From Faecalibacter rhinopitheci (lineage in GTDB: Bacteria; Bacteroidota; Bacteroidia; Flavobacteriales; Weeksellaceae), in the NCBI RefSeq assembly GCF_015234135.1, contig NZ_JADGIK010000003.1, positions 248,001 through 312,000 of the forward strand: a stretch of 64,000 nucleotides of DNA, read 5' to 3'. Numbering within the stretch: the first letter of the stretch is position 1; each line of letters begins with the position of its first letter. This document shows, in pieces, positions 26,893 to 35,135 of the stretch. The translations under genes were made by a program, and so were the position numbers. The notes under the pieces were generated by a model that searched no databases, was not told the origin of the DNA, and saw only the letters and a program-made list of their open reading frames with translations.

Positions 26893-27282
26893 ATGAAAAA
26901 TATTGTATTAACAGTTGCTGCTTTTTATGGTATGACAGCTGTAATTTTAGGAGCTTTCGGAGCGCATGCCTTTAAAAAGATTTTGGCAGTAGAAAAGTTA
27001 TCAAGCTTTGAAGTTGGAGTTCGTTACCAAATGTATCATGCACTTGCTTTGTTAGTAATTGGGATGTTCTTTCAGTTCTCTAATGGGATGGAACGTTCTG
27101 CCGCATGGTTATTAATGGCAGGAACACTTGTATTTTCTGTAAGTATTTATTTACTCTCTTTTGCTGATTATTGGGGAGTAAATCTTAAATTCTTAGGTCC
27201 TATTACACCGCTAGGAGGTTTATTAATGCTAGCCGGTTGGGGAGTATTAATGGTGTACTTTATGAAAACAAAATTCAGTTAA
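26893..27282 (+). CDS. DUF423 family small membrane protein
   Basis: 129 residues with four membrane helices and the family start FYGMTAVILGAFGAHAFKKIL followed by YQMYHALALLVIG. The later LKFLGPITPLGGLLMLAGW matches the C-terminal conserved part. Function is unknown. It lies six bases after tsaB and is probably co-transcribed with it. Confidence 0.88.
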   Translation: MKNIVLTVAAFYGMTAVILGAFGAHAFKKILAVEKLSSFEVGVRYQMYHALALLVIGMFFQFSNGMERSAAWLLMAGTLVFSVSIYLLSFADYWGVNLKFLGPITPLGGLLMLAGWGVLMVYFMKTKFS

Positions 27283-27301
27283 AATAATATTATAATTATA
27301 T

Positions 27302-27337
27302 AAAAAAAGGTCTTGTGCTACACAAGACCTTTTTTTA
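27302..27337. terminator. Terminator after the DUF423 gene
   Basis: A tract plus GGTCTTGTG pairs with CACAAGACC plus T tract across CTA. The symmetry lets it also serve the convergent gene ending at 27368. Confidence 0.86.
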
Positions 27338-27367
27338 TATGTGGAGAATTAAATCCTTCTCAATTAA

Positions 27368-27868
27368 TTATTCGAAATCATCATCGGTAAATTCAAACTC
27401 TTCGAAAGTACATTTTATTTCAAAAGGTAGATCATCAGATGATTCTTCTGTAAAATCTTGTACTTTTCCTTGCCAAGTTAAAGAAAGAACACCTGCATCT
27501 GTCATAGAAAAATTAAGCGTATTATCTACTGTTTCATAATCCTCATTAGCTGTAGTAAGAGAGGTGTAGTACACTTCATGTAAGTCACCATCTTCATCTT
27601 CAATTTCTACAAATCCATGAGGTATAGAAACAGTTTTACCATGCAACTCTTTAGCAGAGGTAACATCAATAGGAAAATCATCAATAAATAAAGATAACTG
27701 AGGAAATTCATTTTGAAGTGAGTCTACTTCAACATGTTCAAGATCGTCATTAGAGTGGATCTCAATTAAAAGAACTTGTTTGTCTCCTTGATAAACAACC
27801 TTACAAAGGCTTTTTTCGATGTGATAATTAAATGTTTCTTCTTGATGGAAGAATTTAATCGTTTTCAT
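27368..27868 (-). CDS. Uncharacterised acidic cytoplasmic protein
   Basis: 166 residues, no signal peptide or membrane helix, strongly acidic, with the C-terminus ending in a run of Glu, Phe and Asp (EFEFTDDDFE). It starts MKTIKFFHQEETFNYHIE. Alternating hydrophobic residues suggest a beta-rich fold. I do not recognise the family. It stands alone between two terminators. The coding frame is well supported by length and by the terminator positions. Confidence 0.72.
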   Translation of the reverse strand: MKTIKFFHQEETFNYHIEKSLCKVVYQGDKQVLLIEIHSNDDLEHVEVDSLQNEFPQLSLFIDDFPIDVTSAKELHGKTVSIPHGFVEIEDEDGDLHEVYYTSLTTANEDYETVDNTLNFSMTDAGVLSLTWQGKVQDFTEESSDDLPFEIKCTFEEFEFTDDDFE

Positions 27869-27980
27869 TGTTAATATTTCTGAAATAAAATTTATGGTAC
27901 GAAGATATTAATTATCAAACACAAATAATTCATCTTTAGGTATTTTTTTTTAGCTTATATTTGATGTTCAGATAATTATA

Positions 27981-28020
27981 AAAAAAGAGCTACTTAATTT
28001 AATAAGAAGCTCTTTTTTTT
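27981..28020 (-). terminator. Terminator of the YceI-like gene
   Basis: AAAAAAGAGCT pairs with AGCTCTTTTTT across a 16-base loop. On the minus strand it lies 23 bases after the stop of the gene at 28044 and is followed by a T run. Confidence 0.75.
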
Positions 28021-28043
28021 GTTTTAATTATTTTAAAAATAGA

Positions 28044-28703
28044 TTAGTTCGCTTTTGCAGAAAAATCTACTTGTAATAATACTTCATCTTTAATGATAGA
28101 TCCACCACCACCTGTGAAAGTGATTCCGAAATCTTTACGATTAATTCCGAATTCTTCAGATTTAATAGTAATAACATCATCTGCTACAGCTACATTAGCT
28201 TTAAAAGTGATATTTTTAGGAACACCACGGAAATCGAAGTTTCCAGAGATTTCTGTATTGTAATCACCGCCTTCTAATGCTTTAACTCCTGTAATTTCAA
28301 AACTAGCTGTTGAGAATTTTTCAACGTCTAAAAAATCAGCAGATTTTAAATGACCATCTAATTTTGCTTTTGTTTCAGGATCTGCGTCTAAATCTTTAGA
28401 TTCAAAAGTTGCAAAATCAGCTACAAATTTCCCTGACTCTAACACTCCATTATTAGCAGTAACATTACCTTCTTTTAACTTTACTACTCCCCAGTGTCCT
28501 TCCTCTGGCTTAGTGATATCATCAAAAGTTTTTCCTCCTTTCCAGTTTATTACAGCTGTAGAGTCTGCTACATAAGACACTGCACCTTCAGTAGAATTTG
28601 CTGTCTCTTGAGCATCCGAAGTTGCAACAGTATCTGTATTTCCTCCACAAGAAGTTAATGCAACAGCTGAAACTAATGTTAAGCTTAATAATAATTTTTT
28701 CAT
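28044..28703 (-). CDS. YceI-like lipoprotein
   Basis: 219 residues with lipoprotein signal MKKLLLSLTLVSAVALTSC, a short Thr/Ala/Ser-rich linker, and a YceI domain (a lipocalin-like barrel that binds isoprenoid-type molecules in studied members) from about residue 42. Visible motifs are INWKGGKTF, GVLESGKFVADFATFESKDL, LKSADFLDVEKFSTASFEI, GNFDFRGVPKNITFKA and FGINRKDFGITF. It is probably anchored in an envelope membrane. It is divergent from the ABC ATPase at 28843, and the shared gap contains a perfect FNR-type palindrome. Confidence 0.9.
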   Translation of the reverse strand: MKKLLLSLTLVSAVALTSCGGNTDTVATSDAQETANSTEGAVSYVADSTAVINWKGGKTFDDITKPEEGHWGVVKLKEGNVTANNGVLESGKFVADFATFESKDLDADPETKAKLDGHLKSADFLDVEKFSTASFEITGVKALEGGDYNTEISGNFDFRGVPKNITFKANVAVADDVITIKSEEFGINRKDFGITFTGGGGSIIKDEVLLQVDFSAKAN

Positions 28704-28754
28704 GTTGATTGATTTAAATTTTTACGAAATTATTGGATTCATTTATAATTTACA

Positions 28755-28768
28755 TTGATATATATCAA
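28755..28768. promoter_or_regulatory. Perfect FNR-type palindrome
   Basis: TTGATATATATCAA matches TTGAT-N4-ATCAA exactly, and the palindrome extends one base each side. It overlaps the -33 position of the ABC ATPase promoter and lies 52 bases upstream of the YceI-like start, so a Crp/Fnr protein bound here could act on both genes. Confidence 0.55.
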
Positions 28769-28785
28769 TATTGATTATAAATTTG
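28755..28785 (+). promoter_or_regulatory. Promoter of the ABC ATPase gene
   Basis: TTG at 28755 and TAAATTTG at 28778, separated by 20 bases, match the Bacteroidota consensus TTG-N17-23-TAnnTTTG. The start codon is 57 bases downstream of the -7 box. Confidence 0.6.
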
Positions 28786-28842
28786 CTGTTAAATTTAATA
28801 ATTCTAAATTAAATCATCAAATTTATAATCTAAATTAGACCA

Positions 28843-29829
28843 ATGTTACAAATAGCCAATCTTAATTTTAAATATGAACCAGCAAATGCCTTTGCTCTTC
28901 AAAATATTTCGTTCCAAGTAAAAAAAGGGGAGGTAATAAGTGTGATAGGCGAAAGTGGAAGTGGTAAATCGACATTACTCCGTTTATTATATGGTTTAGA
29001 AGATTACGATGAGGGTGAAATTGAATGGAATAATAAAAAATTAAAAGGTCCATCGTTTAATATTATTCCAGGTCACAAAATGATGAAATATGTAGCGCAA
29101 GATTATGATTTATTAGACTTTGTGACTGTTGGAGAAAATGTAGGTAAATTCTTAAGCAACTTTGACCTTAAAACAAAGCAAAAACAAATTGATGAAGCTT
29201 TGAAAATTGTTGATCTTTTAGATTTAAAAGATTATTTTCCTAATAAGCTAAGTGGAGGTCAAAGGCAACGTGTTGCAATTGCACGAGCTTTGGCACAAAA
29301 GCCAGAAATACTATTGTTAGATGAACCATTTTCTAATTTAGATCAATCGCTTAAATTATCTATCCGAGAAAAAATTATAGATTGGTGCAAAGAAAACCAG
29401 ATTACAGTAATCTTCACAACGCACGATTTAAATGATGCATTCTATACCTCTGATCGAATTCTGGTATTACAAAAAGGTGAAATACTTCAGTATGGAGATG
29501 TAGAAAGAGTAAGAGAAAGCCCTACAAATAGTTATGTAGCAAAATTATTTGGCTATATCAATTTAGTAGAAGTAGGAGTGTTTAATAAAATGAAATTAAG
29601 CGATATAGATCATTATAACTATTATCAATTAGTTTATCCAGAGGAACTTTGGTTGAATGATGATGGGGAGTTTATAGGCGAAATAATAAATTCTAGTTTT
29701 CAAGGAAGAGATTATTTAATTAAATTAAAATATCTGGATTTTGAGCTTTTTACCTACTATCCATACAAGTTGAAAAAAGGACTCCAAATTAAATTCTCTA
29801 TTCCTAATAATAGAATTATAAAATCATAA
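28843..29829 (+). CDS. ABC transporter ATP-binding protein without adjacent permease
   Basis: 328-residue ATPase with Walker A GESGSGKST near residue 37, Q-loop AQDYDLL, signature LSGGQRQR, Walker B EILLLDEPFSNLD and switch TTHDLND. The order and length resemble the FbpC/PotA/CysA importer ATPases, with a C-terminal accessory region after residue 235 that may be a degenerate TOBE domain. No permease or binding protein lies nearby, so the transported substrate cannot be inferred. It may serve a permease encoded elsewhere. Confidence 0.88.
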   Translation: MLQIANLNFKYEPANAFALQNISFQVKKGEVISVIGESGSGKSTLLRLLYGLEDYDEGEIEWNNKKLKGPSFNIIPGHKMMKYVAQDYDLLDFVTVGENVGKFLSNFDLKTKQKQIDEALKIVDLLDLKDYFPNKLSGGQRQRVAIARALAQKPEILLLDEPFSNLDQSLKLSIREKIIDWCKENQITVIFTTHDLNDAFYTSDRILVLQKGEILQYGDVERVRESPTNSYVAKLFGYINLVEVGVFNKMKLSDIDHYNYYQLVYPEELWLNDDGEFIGEIINSSFQGRDYLIKLKYLDFELFTYYPYKLKKGLQIKFSIPNNRIIKS

Positions 29830-29830
29830 A

Positions 29831-29873
29831 ATCATAAAAAAATCCGAACTGTACGTTCGGATTTTTTTATGAT
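29831..29873. terminator. Bidirectional terminator with 19-bp perfect stem
   Basis: Arms 29831-29849 and 29855-29873 are fully complementary around TGTAC, with A and T tracts inside the stem. It separates the ABC ATPase gene from the convergent hydrolase ending at 29877. Confidence 0.87.
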
Positions 29874-29876
29874 TTA

Positions 29877-30650
29877 TTAAATAAGAAATGTTAGAATAGT
29901 ACTTATAAAATCTTTTGGATTTTCTGCATGTAGCCAATGTCCAGCATTTGCAATTGTTTTTATTGCAGAATTTGGAAAACGTTTCTTTATTATGAATTCA
30001 TCTTCTGGCATAATGTAATTAGATTTTTCACCTTTTAGGAAAAGCGTAGGGCCATTAAATATGCCATCTAATAAATTTTGTCCCACCAAATCAGAATAAC
30101 TTTGATGTAAAACGGGTAAATTAAATCGGAAAGCATATTGTCCGTCCTCGGCATGGTATACATTTTTTAATAAAAACTGGCGTACACCAATTTCAGGGAT
30201 GTATTGTGCTAAAATTTCTTCCACATCTTTACGTGAAGTTACTTGGGAAAAATCAACAGAAGATAAAGCTTTGAATATTGCATTATGATGAGGTTCATAT
30301 GCTTTTGGCGCCATATCGGCTACGACCAAATGATTTAATTTATCTGGATATAACATGGCGAAATCCATTACAATTCGCCCGCCTAATGAGTGTCCAATTA
30401 AATGCGCTTTATCAATTTGATGAAAATTCATATAATTTAGTACATCTTCTGCCATTACTCTAATTGTAGAAAAATCCGAATGGAAACTGCGCCCATGATT
30501 TCTTAAATCTACAATATGAGTAGTATAAATTTCTCCAAATTGGCGTGCATGTGTATTCCAATTATCTAGCTGCCCGAAAAGTCCATGTAAAATAATCAGA
30601 TGTTCTGTTCCCGATCCAATAATTTTACTATGTATAATATCTTGTTCCAT
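29877..30650 (-). CDS. Alpha/beta hydrolase, YbfF-like esterase
   Basis: 257 residues with IIGSGTEHLIILHGLFGQLDNW, the DLRNHGRS segment typical of the YbfF/epoxide-hydrolase-like group, the nucleophile GHSLGGR (Ser), and a C-terminal His in NAGHWLHAENP. The acid residue probably lies in the PTLFLKGEKSNYI region. Substrate unknown. The start codon lies one base after the stop of pdxJ, so it is the last gene of an mscS-pdxJ-hydrolase operon. Confidence 0.88.
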   Translation of the reverse strand: MEQDIIHSKIIGSGTEHLIILHGLFGQLDNWNTHARQFGEIYTTHIVDLRNHGRSFHSDFSTIRVMAEDVLNYMNFHQIDKAHLIGHSLGGRIVMDFAMLYPDKLNHLVVADMAPKAYEPHHNAIFKALSSVDFSQVTSRKDVEEILAQYIPEIGVRQFLLKNVYHAEDGQYAFRFNLPVLHQSYSDLVGQNLLDGIFNGPTLFLKGEKSNYIMPEDEFIIKKRFPNSAIKTIANAGHWLHAENPKDFISTILTFLI

Positions 30651-30651
30651 A

Positions 30652-31380
30652 TTATTTTAGATTAGCAACTTCAATTTTTCTTAAATAAGATTGAATTGTA
30701 TTTTCTAATCCCATGTACAATGCTTCAGAAATTAAAGCGTGACCAATCGAAACTTCTGCAATTTGAGGAATTTCTTCAATAAAATATTGGATATTATCTA
30801 AGCTTAGATCGTGTCCAGCATTTACTCCTAATCCATTTTCTATGGCTAATAATGCTGTTTCTTTATAAGGTTTAATGGCAGCTAAATTCCCTAATCCGTA
30901 TTGGGTAGCAAATTCTTCAGTATATAATTCAATACGATCAGCACCAGTCTTTGCTGCAGCTTCTACTAAAGCAGGATTTGGATCTAAAAAAATAGAAGTT
31001 CTAATTCCAGCTTCTTTAAAGATTTTAATTACGTCTGTTAAATAATCAAAATGCTTTACCGTATCCCAACCTGCATTAGATGTAATTGCATTTTCAGCAT
31101 CCGGTACTAATGTCACTTGCTCCGGTTTATTAGCAAGCACTAATTCCATAAAGCTCTCTACAGGTTTCCCCTCGATGTTAAATTCTGTTTTAACTACAGG
31201 CTTTAAATCGTATACATCTTGGTAGCGTATATGACGTTCGTCTGGACGTGGGTGAATAGTAATTCCTTGCGCTCCAAATTGTTCAATTTTAATTGCAGCT
31301 TCTACAAGGTTTGGAGTGTTTCCTCCACGTGCATTACGAATAGTTGCAATTTTATTTATATTAACACTTAATTTAGTCAT
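30652..31380 (-). CDS. pdxJ: Pyridoxine 5'-phosphate synthase
   Basis: 242-residue TIM barrel that condenses 3-amino-1-hydroxyacetone phosphate with deoxyxylulose phosphate, the last ring-forming step of DXP-dependent vitamin B6 synthesis. Visible features are LSVNINKIATIRNARGG, ITIHPRPDERHIRYQDV with the conserved Asp, Glu, Arg and His, GIRTSIFLDP, GADRIELYTEEFA and the C-terminal VNAGHDLSLDN and EVSIGHALI. Other B6 genes are not in the window. It lies between mscS and a hydrolase with 10- and 1-base gaps. Confidence 0.95.
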   Translation of the reverse strand: MTKLSVNINKIATIRNARGGNTPNLVEAAIKIEQFGAQGITIHPRPDERHIRYQDVYDLKPVVKTEFNIEGKPVESFMELVLANKPEQVTLVPDAENAITSNAGWDTVKHFDYLTDVIKIFKEAGIRTSIFLDPNPALVEAAAKTGADRIELYTEEFATQYGLGNLAAIKPYKETALLAIENGLGVNAGHDLSLDNIQYFIEEIPQIAEVSIGHALISEALYMGLENTIQSYLRKIEVANLK

Positions 31381-31390
31381 CTTTATAATA

Positions 31391-32650
31391 TTATTTTTCT
31401 TTTAAATCTGTTATAGTAATGGACTGCATAATTTGTAAATCAAATTTACGACTAGCAGTCAGTAAATGGTCAAATATATCCGATTGAATACGTTCAAATT
31501 CTGAATTATTACTTGATTTTGCAAAACAGTTAATTTCGATTGGCATACCTTCCATTGTAACAGGAAGCTGTTTTACAATAATAGGATCGTATGTTGATAT
31601 AGTAGAAATCTTCTTTAAATAACTTTCTACATAAATTCTAAAAACACCAATATTTGTTAATTGTTGTCCATTTATATCAATATCAGCATGTGCAATATTT
31701 TTATTGTAATCATTTATTTGTTTCCTTTTATTGATAATATAATTTTGGATTAAATTATAATTTTCATATTTATTCAGCATTTCTTCAGAACAGAATTGAA
31801 AAGAATTTACATTAAATGATATTGCTCTTTTTATTTGTCGGGTTCCACTAGCCATCATAGGCATATGATTCGTTACTTGTGAAGTAACAACATCTACTGT
31901 AGGGATTGTTGCAATAGTTTTATCAAACTTTTCTATTCGCACTAAATTGATGTTAATTTCCCTTACAATTCCTTCAACATTTCCCTTTGATAAAGTTACC
32001 CAATCTCCTATTTTAATAACCTTAGAATAGGCAATTTGTAATCCTGATACAAATCCAAAAATAGCATCTCTAAATATTAATAAAACAGCAGCTGTCATGG
32101 CTCCTAAAACCGTAATAATTGTAGCAGGATTTACAGTGAACAAAATCATTACTCCAGACAATATAGCAAAAAATGTTATTACAAATTTCATCATTTGTCC
32201 AAAGGTTCTTACTCCAACAGTCGTGTAACTATTCTCTTCATTGTAAACATCTATAATTGTATTAATGATCCGAAAGACCAATTGTGTCAATACAATTAAC
32301 AAAGCTAATTCCGTTGAACGTTGAATTAAGTAATAGATAGGTCCTTCACCTTTAAAAAGGATAGGATTCATTTTTGAAGCAAAACTTAGTGGCAGTATAT
32401 GTATAATGGCTACAAAAGCATCATTTCTATAAAAACTCTTTAACCAAATAATATTTGTTCGGTTTACAATTTTTCTGATTATTGAAATCAACACTTTTCG
32501 GATTACAAAATCAATTATAAAAAGAATAGAAATCCAGGAAATAACTTCCAAAGCTGTAAAAAGATTTCCAGAGATATCAATTTTTAACTGTTCATTAAAA
32601 AATATTTTTACGCCGTCAGCAAATTCTTGGTAAAATGATTTATCTTGCAT
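31391..32650 (-). CDS. Mechanosensitive channel, MscS family
   Basis: 419-residue inner-membrane channel. Several N-terminal helices are followed by the pore-lining helix and the beta domain (TAAVLLIFRDAIFGFVSGLQIAYSKVIKIGDWVTLSKGNVEGIVREININLVRI is read across residues of about 190-245, with the key FRDAIFGFVSG and GDWVTL segments). The C-terminal cytoplasmic part is longer than in E. coli MscS and resembles the YbdG-type branch. First gene of an operon with pdxJ and a hydrolase. Confidence 0.9.
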   Translation of the reverse strand: MQDKSFYQEFADGVKIFFNEQLKIDISGNLFTALEVISWISILFIIDFVIRKVLISIIRKIVNRTNIIWLKSFYRNDAFVAIIHILPLSFASKMNPILFKGEGPIYYLIQRSTELALLIVLTQLVFRIINTIIDVYNEENSYTTVGVRTFGQMMKFVITFFAILSGVMILFTVNPATIITVLGAMTAAVLLIFRDAIFGFVSGLQIAYSKVIKIGDWVTLSKGNVEGIVREININLVRIEKFDKTIATIPTVDVVTSQVTNHMPMMASGTRQIKRAISFNVNSFQFCSEEMLNKYENYNLIQNYIINKRKQINDYNKNIAHADIDINGQQLTNIGVFRIYVESYLKKISTISTYDPIIVKQLPVTMEGMPIEINCFAKSSNNSEFERIQSDIFDHLLTASRKFDLQIMQSITITDLKEK

Positions 32651-32687
32651 TGTAAACTTTGTTTATTGAGATTTTATAACCGTAGCA

Positions 32688-32695
32688 CAAAGGTA
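32688..32695 (-). promoter_or_regulatory. -7 box for mscS-pdxJ-hydrolase
   Basis: On the minus strand TACCTTTG matches TAnnTTTG, 37 bases before the mscS start codon. Confidence 0.5.
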
Positions 32696-32734
32696 CATTT
32701 TGTAGTTTAGCTTAAAGATAAATAAATTATAAAT

Positions 32735-33223
32735 ATGGAAGATTTTATCATCAATATAATTGCAGCTATATTAATATTTGTAGGGATAATAGGAACTGTA
32801 TTGCCTGCAATTCCTGGCGCTCCATTGGCATTAGCAGGACTATTAGTTTTTAAACTTTTTAGTGGAGATGCAGGATTTGGGTGGGAGGTTATCATTATTG
32901 GAGGAATTTTTGTTATCATAGGCTCCATTTTAGATTATTTACTTCCAGTGGCATTAACCAAAAAATTTGGAGGATCTAAATACGGAATCTGGGGATCAAT
33001 CGTAGGACTAATCATAGGGCTTTTTATTCCACCTTTTGGATTTATTATAGGACCATTTATCGGAGCTTTCTTAGCAGAATTAATATTTGCTTCTAAAGAT
33101 GTAAAATCAGCAATTAAATCGGCCTTCGGTTCGTTCGTTGGTTTTTTGTTAACCACAGGATATGATTTTATATTATGTTTAATCTTCGCAGGAATATTAA
33201 TCTACGATGTATTTATCAGTTAA
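32735..33223 (+). CDS. DUF456 family membrane protein
   Basis: 162 residues, almost entirely hydrophobic with about five helices and many Gly residues. The pattern FVGIIGTVLPAIPGAPLALAG near the start and GLFIPPFGFIIGPFIGAFLAEL in the middle, with a Gly-rich repeat typical of glycine-zipper-like proteins, matches DUF456. Function unknown. Divergent from mscS and followed by the rimP leader. Confidence 0.85.
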   Translation: MEDFIINIIAAILIFVGIIGTVLPAIPGAPLALAGLLVFKLFSGDAGFGWEVIIIGGIFVIIGSILDYLLPVALTKKFGGSKYGIWGSIVGLIIGLFIPPFGFIIGPFIGAFLAELIFASKDVKSAIKSAFGSFVGFLLTTGYDFILCLIFAGILIYDVFIS

Positions 33224-33293
33224 ATAATTACATAAATTAAAATCTTTTGTTCAGATAAATACATTTCTTATAGTGTTTTTAAAAAATAATGAT

Positions 33294-33301
33294 TAAATTT
33301 G
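33294..33301 (+). promoter_or_regulatory. -7 box for rimP-nusA-infB
   Basis: TAAATTTG matches TAnnTTTG, 61 bases before the rimP ATG. It would give a leader of about 55 nucleotides that contains the hairpin and mini-ORF described next. Confidence 0.5.
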
Positions 33302-33323
33302 CATAGAATTTTAGAATATCTAA

Positions 33324-33344
33324 ATGGGGGAGGGCTGGTCATAG
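33324..33344 (+). other. Six-codon leader ORF (MGEGWS)
   Basis: ATG at 33324 followed by five sense codons and TAG reads MGEGWS. It lies entirely within the 5' leader and overlaps the hairpin at 33327-33352, so its translation would open the stem. Whether it is translated is not known. Confidence 0.35.
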
Positions 33345-33355
33345 CTCTCTTTTTC
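33327..33355 (+). promoter_or_regulatory. Terminator-like hairpin (putative attenuator) in the rimP leader
   Basis: GAGGGCT pairs with AGCTCTC (one G-U pair) around a 6-base loop, can be extended by G-U pairs, and is followed by TTTTT. It ends eight bases before the rimP ATG. In other bacteria this operon is feedback-controlled through NusA, so an attenuator here would make sense; that link is inference. Confidence 0.5.
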
Positions 33356-33362
33356 GTTGTAT

Positions 33363-33824
33363 ATGGATTCAGATAAAGTAAAACAAATAGTAGAAGAAGC
33401 GATCGCTGCAAATCCAGCATTGTTTCTTGTAGACTGGAAAATTTCATCAGATGACAAAATTTCAATCCTAGCAGATGGAGATGAAGGTTTATCAGTAGAA
33501 GAAATTGTTCGTATCAGTCGATATGTAGAACATAACCTCGATCGTGAGGAATGTGATTTTGCATTAGAGGTCTCTTCTCCTGGAGTTGGAATTCCATTAG
33601 TTATGCCACGTCAATATAAGAAAAATATCGGAAGAATATTAGAAGTTACATTAGATAACACTGTCTTAGAGGGTGAAATTGTAGAAGCTGATGACGAAGG
33701 TGTTACCTTATGGTGGGAAACTAGAGAACCAAAACAACTAGGTAAAGGGAAAGTTACTGTAGAAAAAGAAGAAAAAGTAAATTACACTGAGATCAAAAAA
33801 GCGATCATCAAAATTACCTTTTAA
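33363..33824 (+). CDS. rimP: Ribosome maturation factor RimP
   Basis: 153-residue 30S assembly factor. The N-terminal alpha/beta domain includes FLVDWKISSDDKISILADGDEG and ISRYVEHNLDREECDFALEVSSPGVG, followed by the C-terminal SH3-like barrel around LEVTLDNTVLEGEIVEADDEGVTLWW. The ATG at 33363 is preferred over an in-frame TTG two codons upstream. It is the first gene of rimP-nusA-infB, the standard order. Confidence 0.94.
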   Translation: MDSDKVKQIVEEAIAANPALFLVDWKISSDDKISILADGDEGLSVEEIVRISRYVEHNLDREECDFALEVSSPGVGIPLVMPRQYKKNIGRILEVTLDNTVLEGEIVEADDEGVTLWWETREPKQLGKGKVTVEKEEKVNYTEIKKAIIKITF

Positions 33825-33839
33825 AAAAATAAATGTAAA

Positions 33840-35075
33840 ATGGACAATCTTGCATTAATTGAATCTTTCGGAGATTTTAAAGAAGATAAAAATATTGACC
33901 GTATTACGCTAATGAAGATTTTGGAAGAAACTCTTCAAAGTGTATTGAGAAAAAAATACGGATCAGATGATAATTTCGACATTATCGTAAATCCTGATAA
34001 AGGAGATTTAGAAATTTGGCACAACCGTATCGTTGTTGCTGATGGATTTTCTGAAGACGATGCCTTAGAAATTGAATTAGCAGAAGCTCGTAAAATTGAG
34101 CCTGATTTTGAAATTGGAGAAGAAGTATCTGAGAAAATTCCAATCGAAGCATTAGGACGTCGTGCAATTCTAACTTTACGTCAAACTTTATTGGCTAAAG
34201 TAATGGAGCACGATAACTCTAACTTATACGAGAAATTCAAAGGAATTATTGGAGATATTGTTTCAGGTGAAATTCACCATGTACGTCACAAACATGTAAT
34301 TATCATGGATGATGAGCAAAATGAAATGATTTTACCAAAAGAAAATCAAATTCCAGCTGATTTCTTCCGTAAGGGAGACACATTACGTGCAATTGTAGAA
34401 GACGTAAAATTAAGAGGTTCTAAACCTCAAATTATTTTATCTCGTACTTCTCCAAAGTTCTTAGAGAAATTATTTGAACAAGAAATTCCTGAAATTTATG
34501 ACGGTTTAATTACGATTAAAAACGTTGTACGTATGCCAGGAGACAAAGCAAAAGTAACAGTAGAGTCTTACGATGATCGTATCGATCCTGTAGGAGCTTG
34601 TGTAGGAATGAAAGGATCTCGTATCCATTCAATTGTACGCGAATTACGCAATGAAAATATTGATGTAATTAACTACACAAACAACATGAGTTTATTAATT
34701 ACAAGAGCTTTAAATCCAGCGAAAATTTCAAATATTGAAATTGACGAAGAAAAAAATAAAGCACTAGTTTATGTAGCCGCTGAAGAAGTTTCTAAAGCAA
34801 TTGGTAAAGGAGGATATAACGTTCGTTTAGCTTCTAAATTAGTTGGAATGGAAATTGATATTTTCAGAGAAGGAGTACAAGACGAAGATGTTGAGTTAAC
34901 TGAATTTACAGACGAAATTGATGACTGGGTTATTGAAGCATTCAAAGCAATTGGACTAGATACTGCAAAAAGTATTTTAGAGCAAGATATGGATGATTTA
35001 GTGAAGAGAACGGATCTTGAAGAGGAAACGATTCAAGACGTAATTAACATCTTAAAGTCAGAGTTTGAAGATTAA
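33840..35075 (+). CDS. nusA: Transcription termination/antitermination factor NusA
   Basis: 411-residue RNA polymerase-binding factor for pausing, termination and antitermination. The N-terminal domain (LIESFGDFKEDKNID, LEETLQSVLRKKYG) is followed by an S1 domain (GDIVSGEIHHVRHKHVII) and two KH domains with GACVGMKGSRIHSIVREL and AIGKGGYNVRLASKL. It lacks the extra C-terminal acidic repeats of E. coli NusA, as is usual outside gammaproteobacteria. 15 bases after rimP. Confidence 0.96.
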   Translation: MDNLALIESFGDFKEDKNIDRITLMKILEETLQSVLRKKYGSDDNFDIIVNPDKGDLEIWHNRIVVADGFSEDDALEIELAEARKIEPDFEIGEEVSEKIPIEALGRRAILTLRQTLLAKVMEHDNSNLYEKFKGIIGDIVSGEIHHVRHKHVIIMDDEQNEMILPKENQIPADFFRKGDTLRAIVEDVKLRGSKPQIILSRTSPKFLEKLFEQEIPEIYDGLITIKNVVRMPGDKAKVTVESYDDRIDPVGACVGMKGSRIHSIVRELRNENIDVINYTNNMSLLITRALNPAKISNIEIDEEKNKALVYVAAEEVSKAIGKGGYNVRLASKLVGMEIDIFREGVQDEDVELTEFTDEIDDWVIEAFKAIGLDTAKSILEQDMDDLVKRTDLEEETIQDVINILKSEFED

Positions 35076-35100
35076 TAGTCTTTAAATCATAAACAATTTG

Positions 35101-35108
35101 TAAATTTG
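35101..35108 (+). promoter_or_regulatory. Possible internal -7 box for infB
   Basis: TAAATTTG matches TAnnTTTG in the 60-base gap between nusA and infB, 27 bases before the infB ATG. It could give infB extra transcription. Confidence 0.4.
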
Positions 35109-35135
35109 CAAAAATAATATAAACGATTAGCATAT

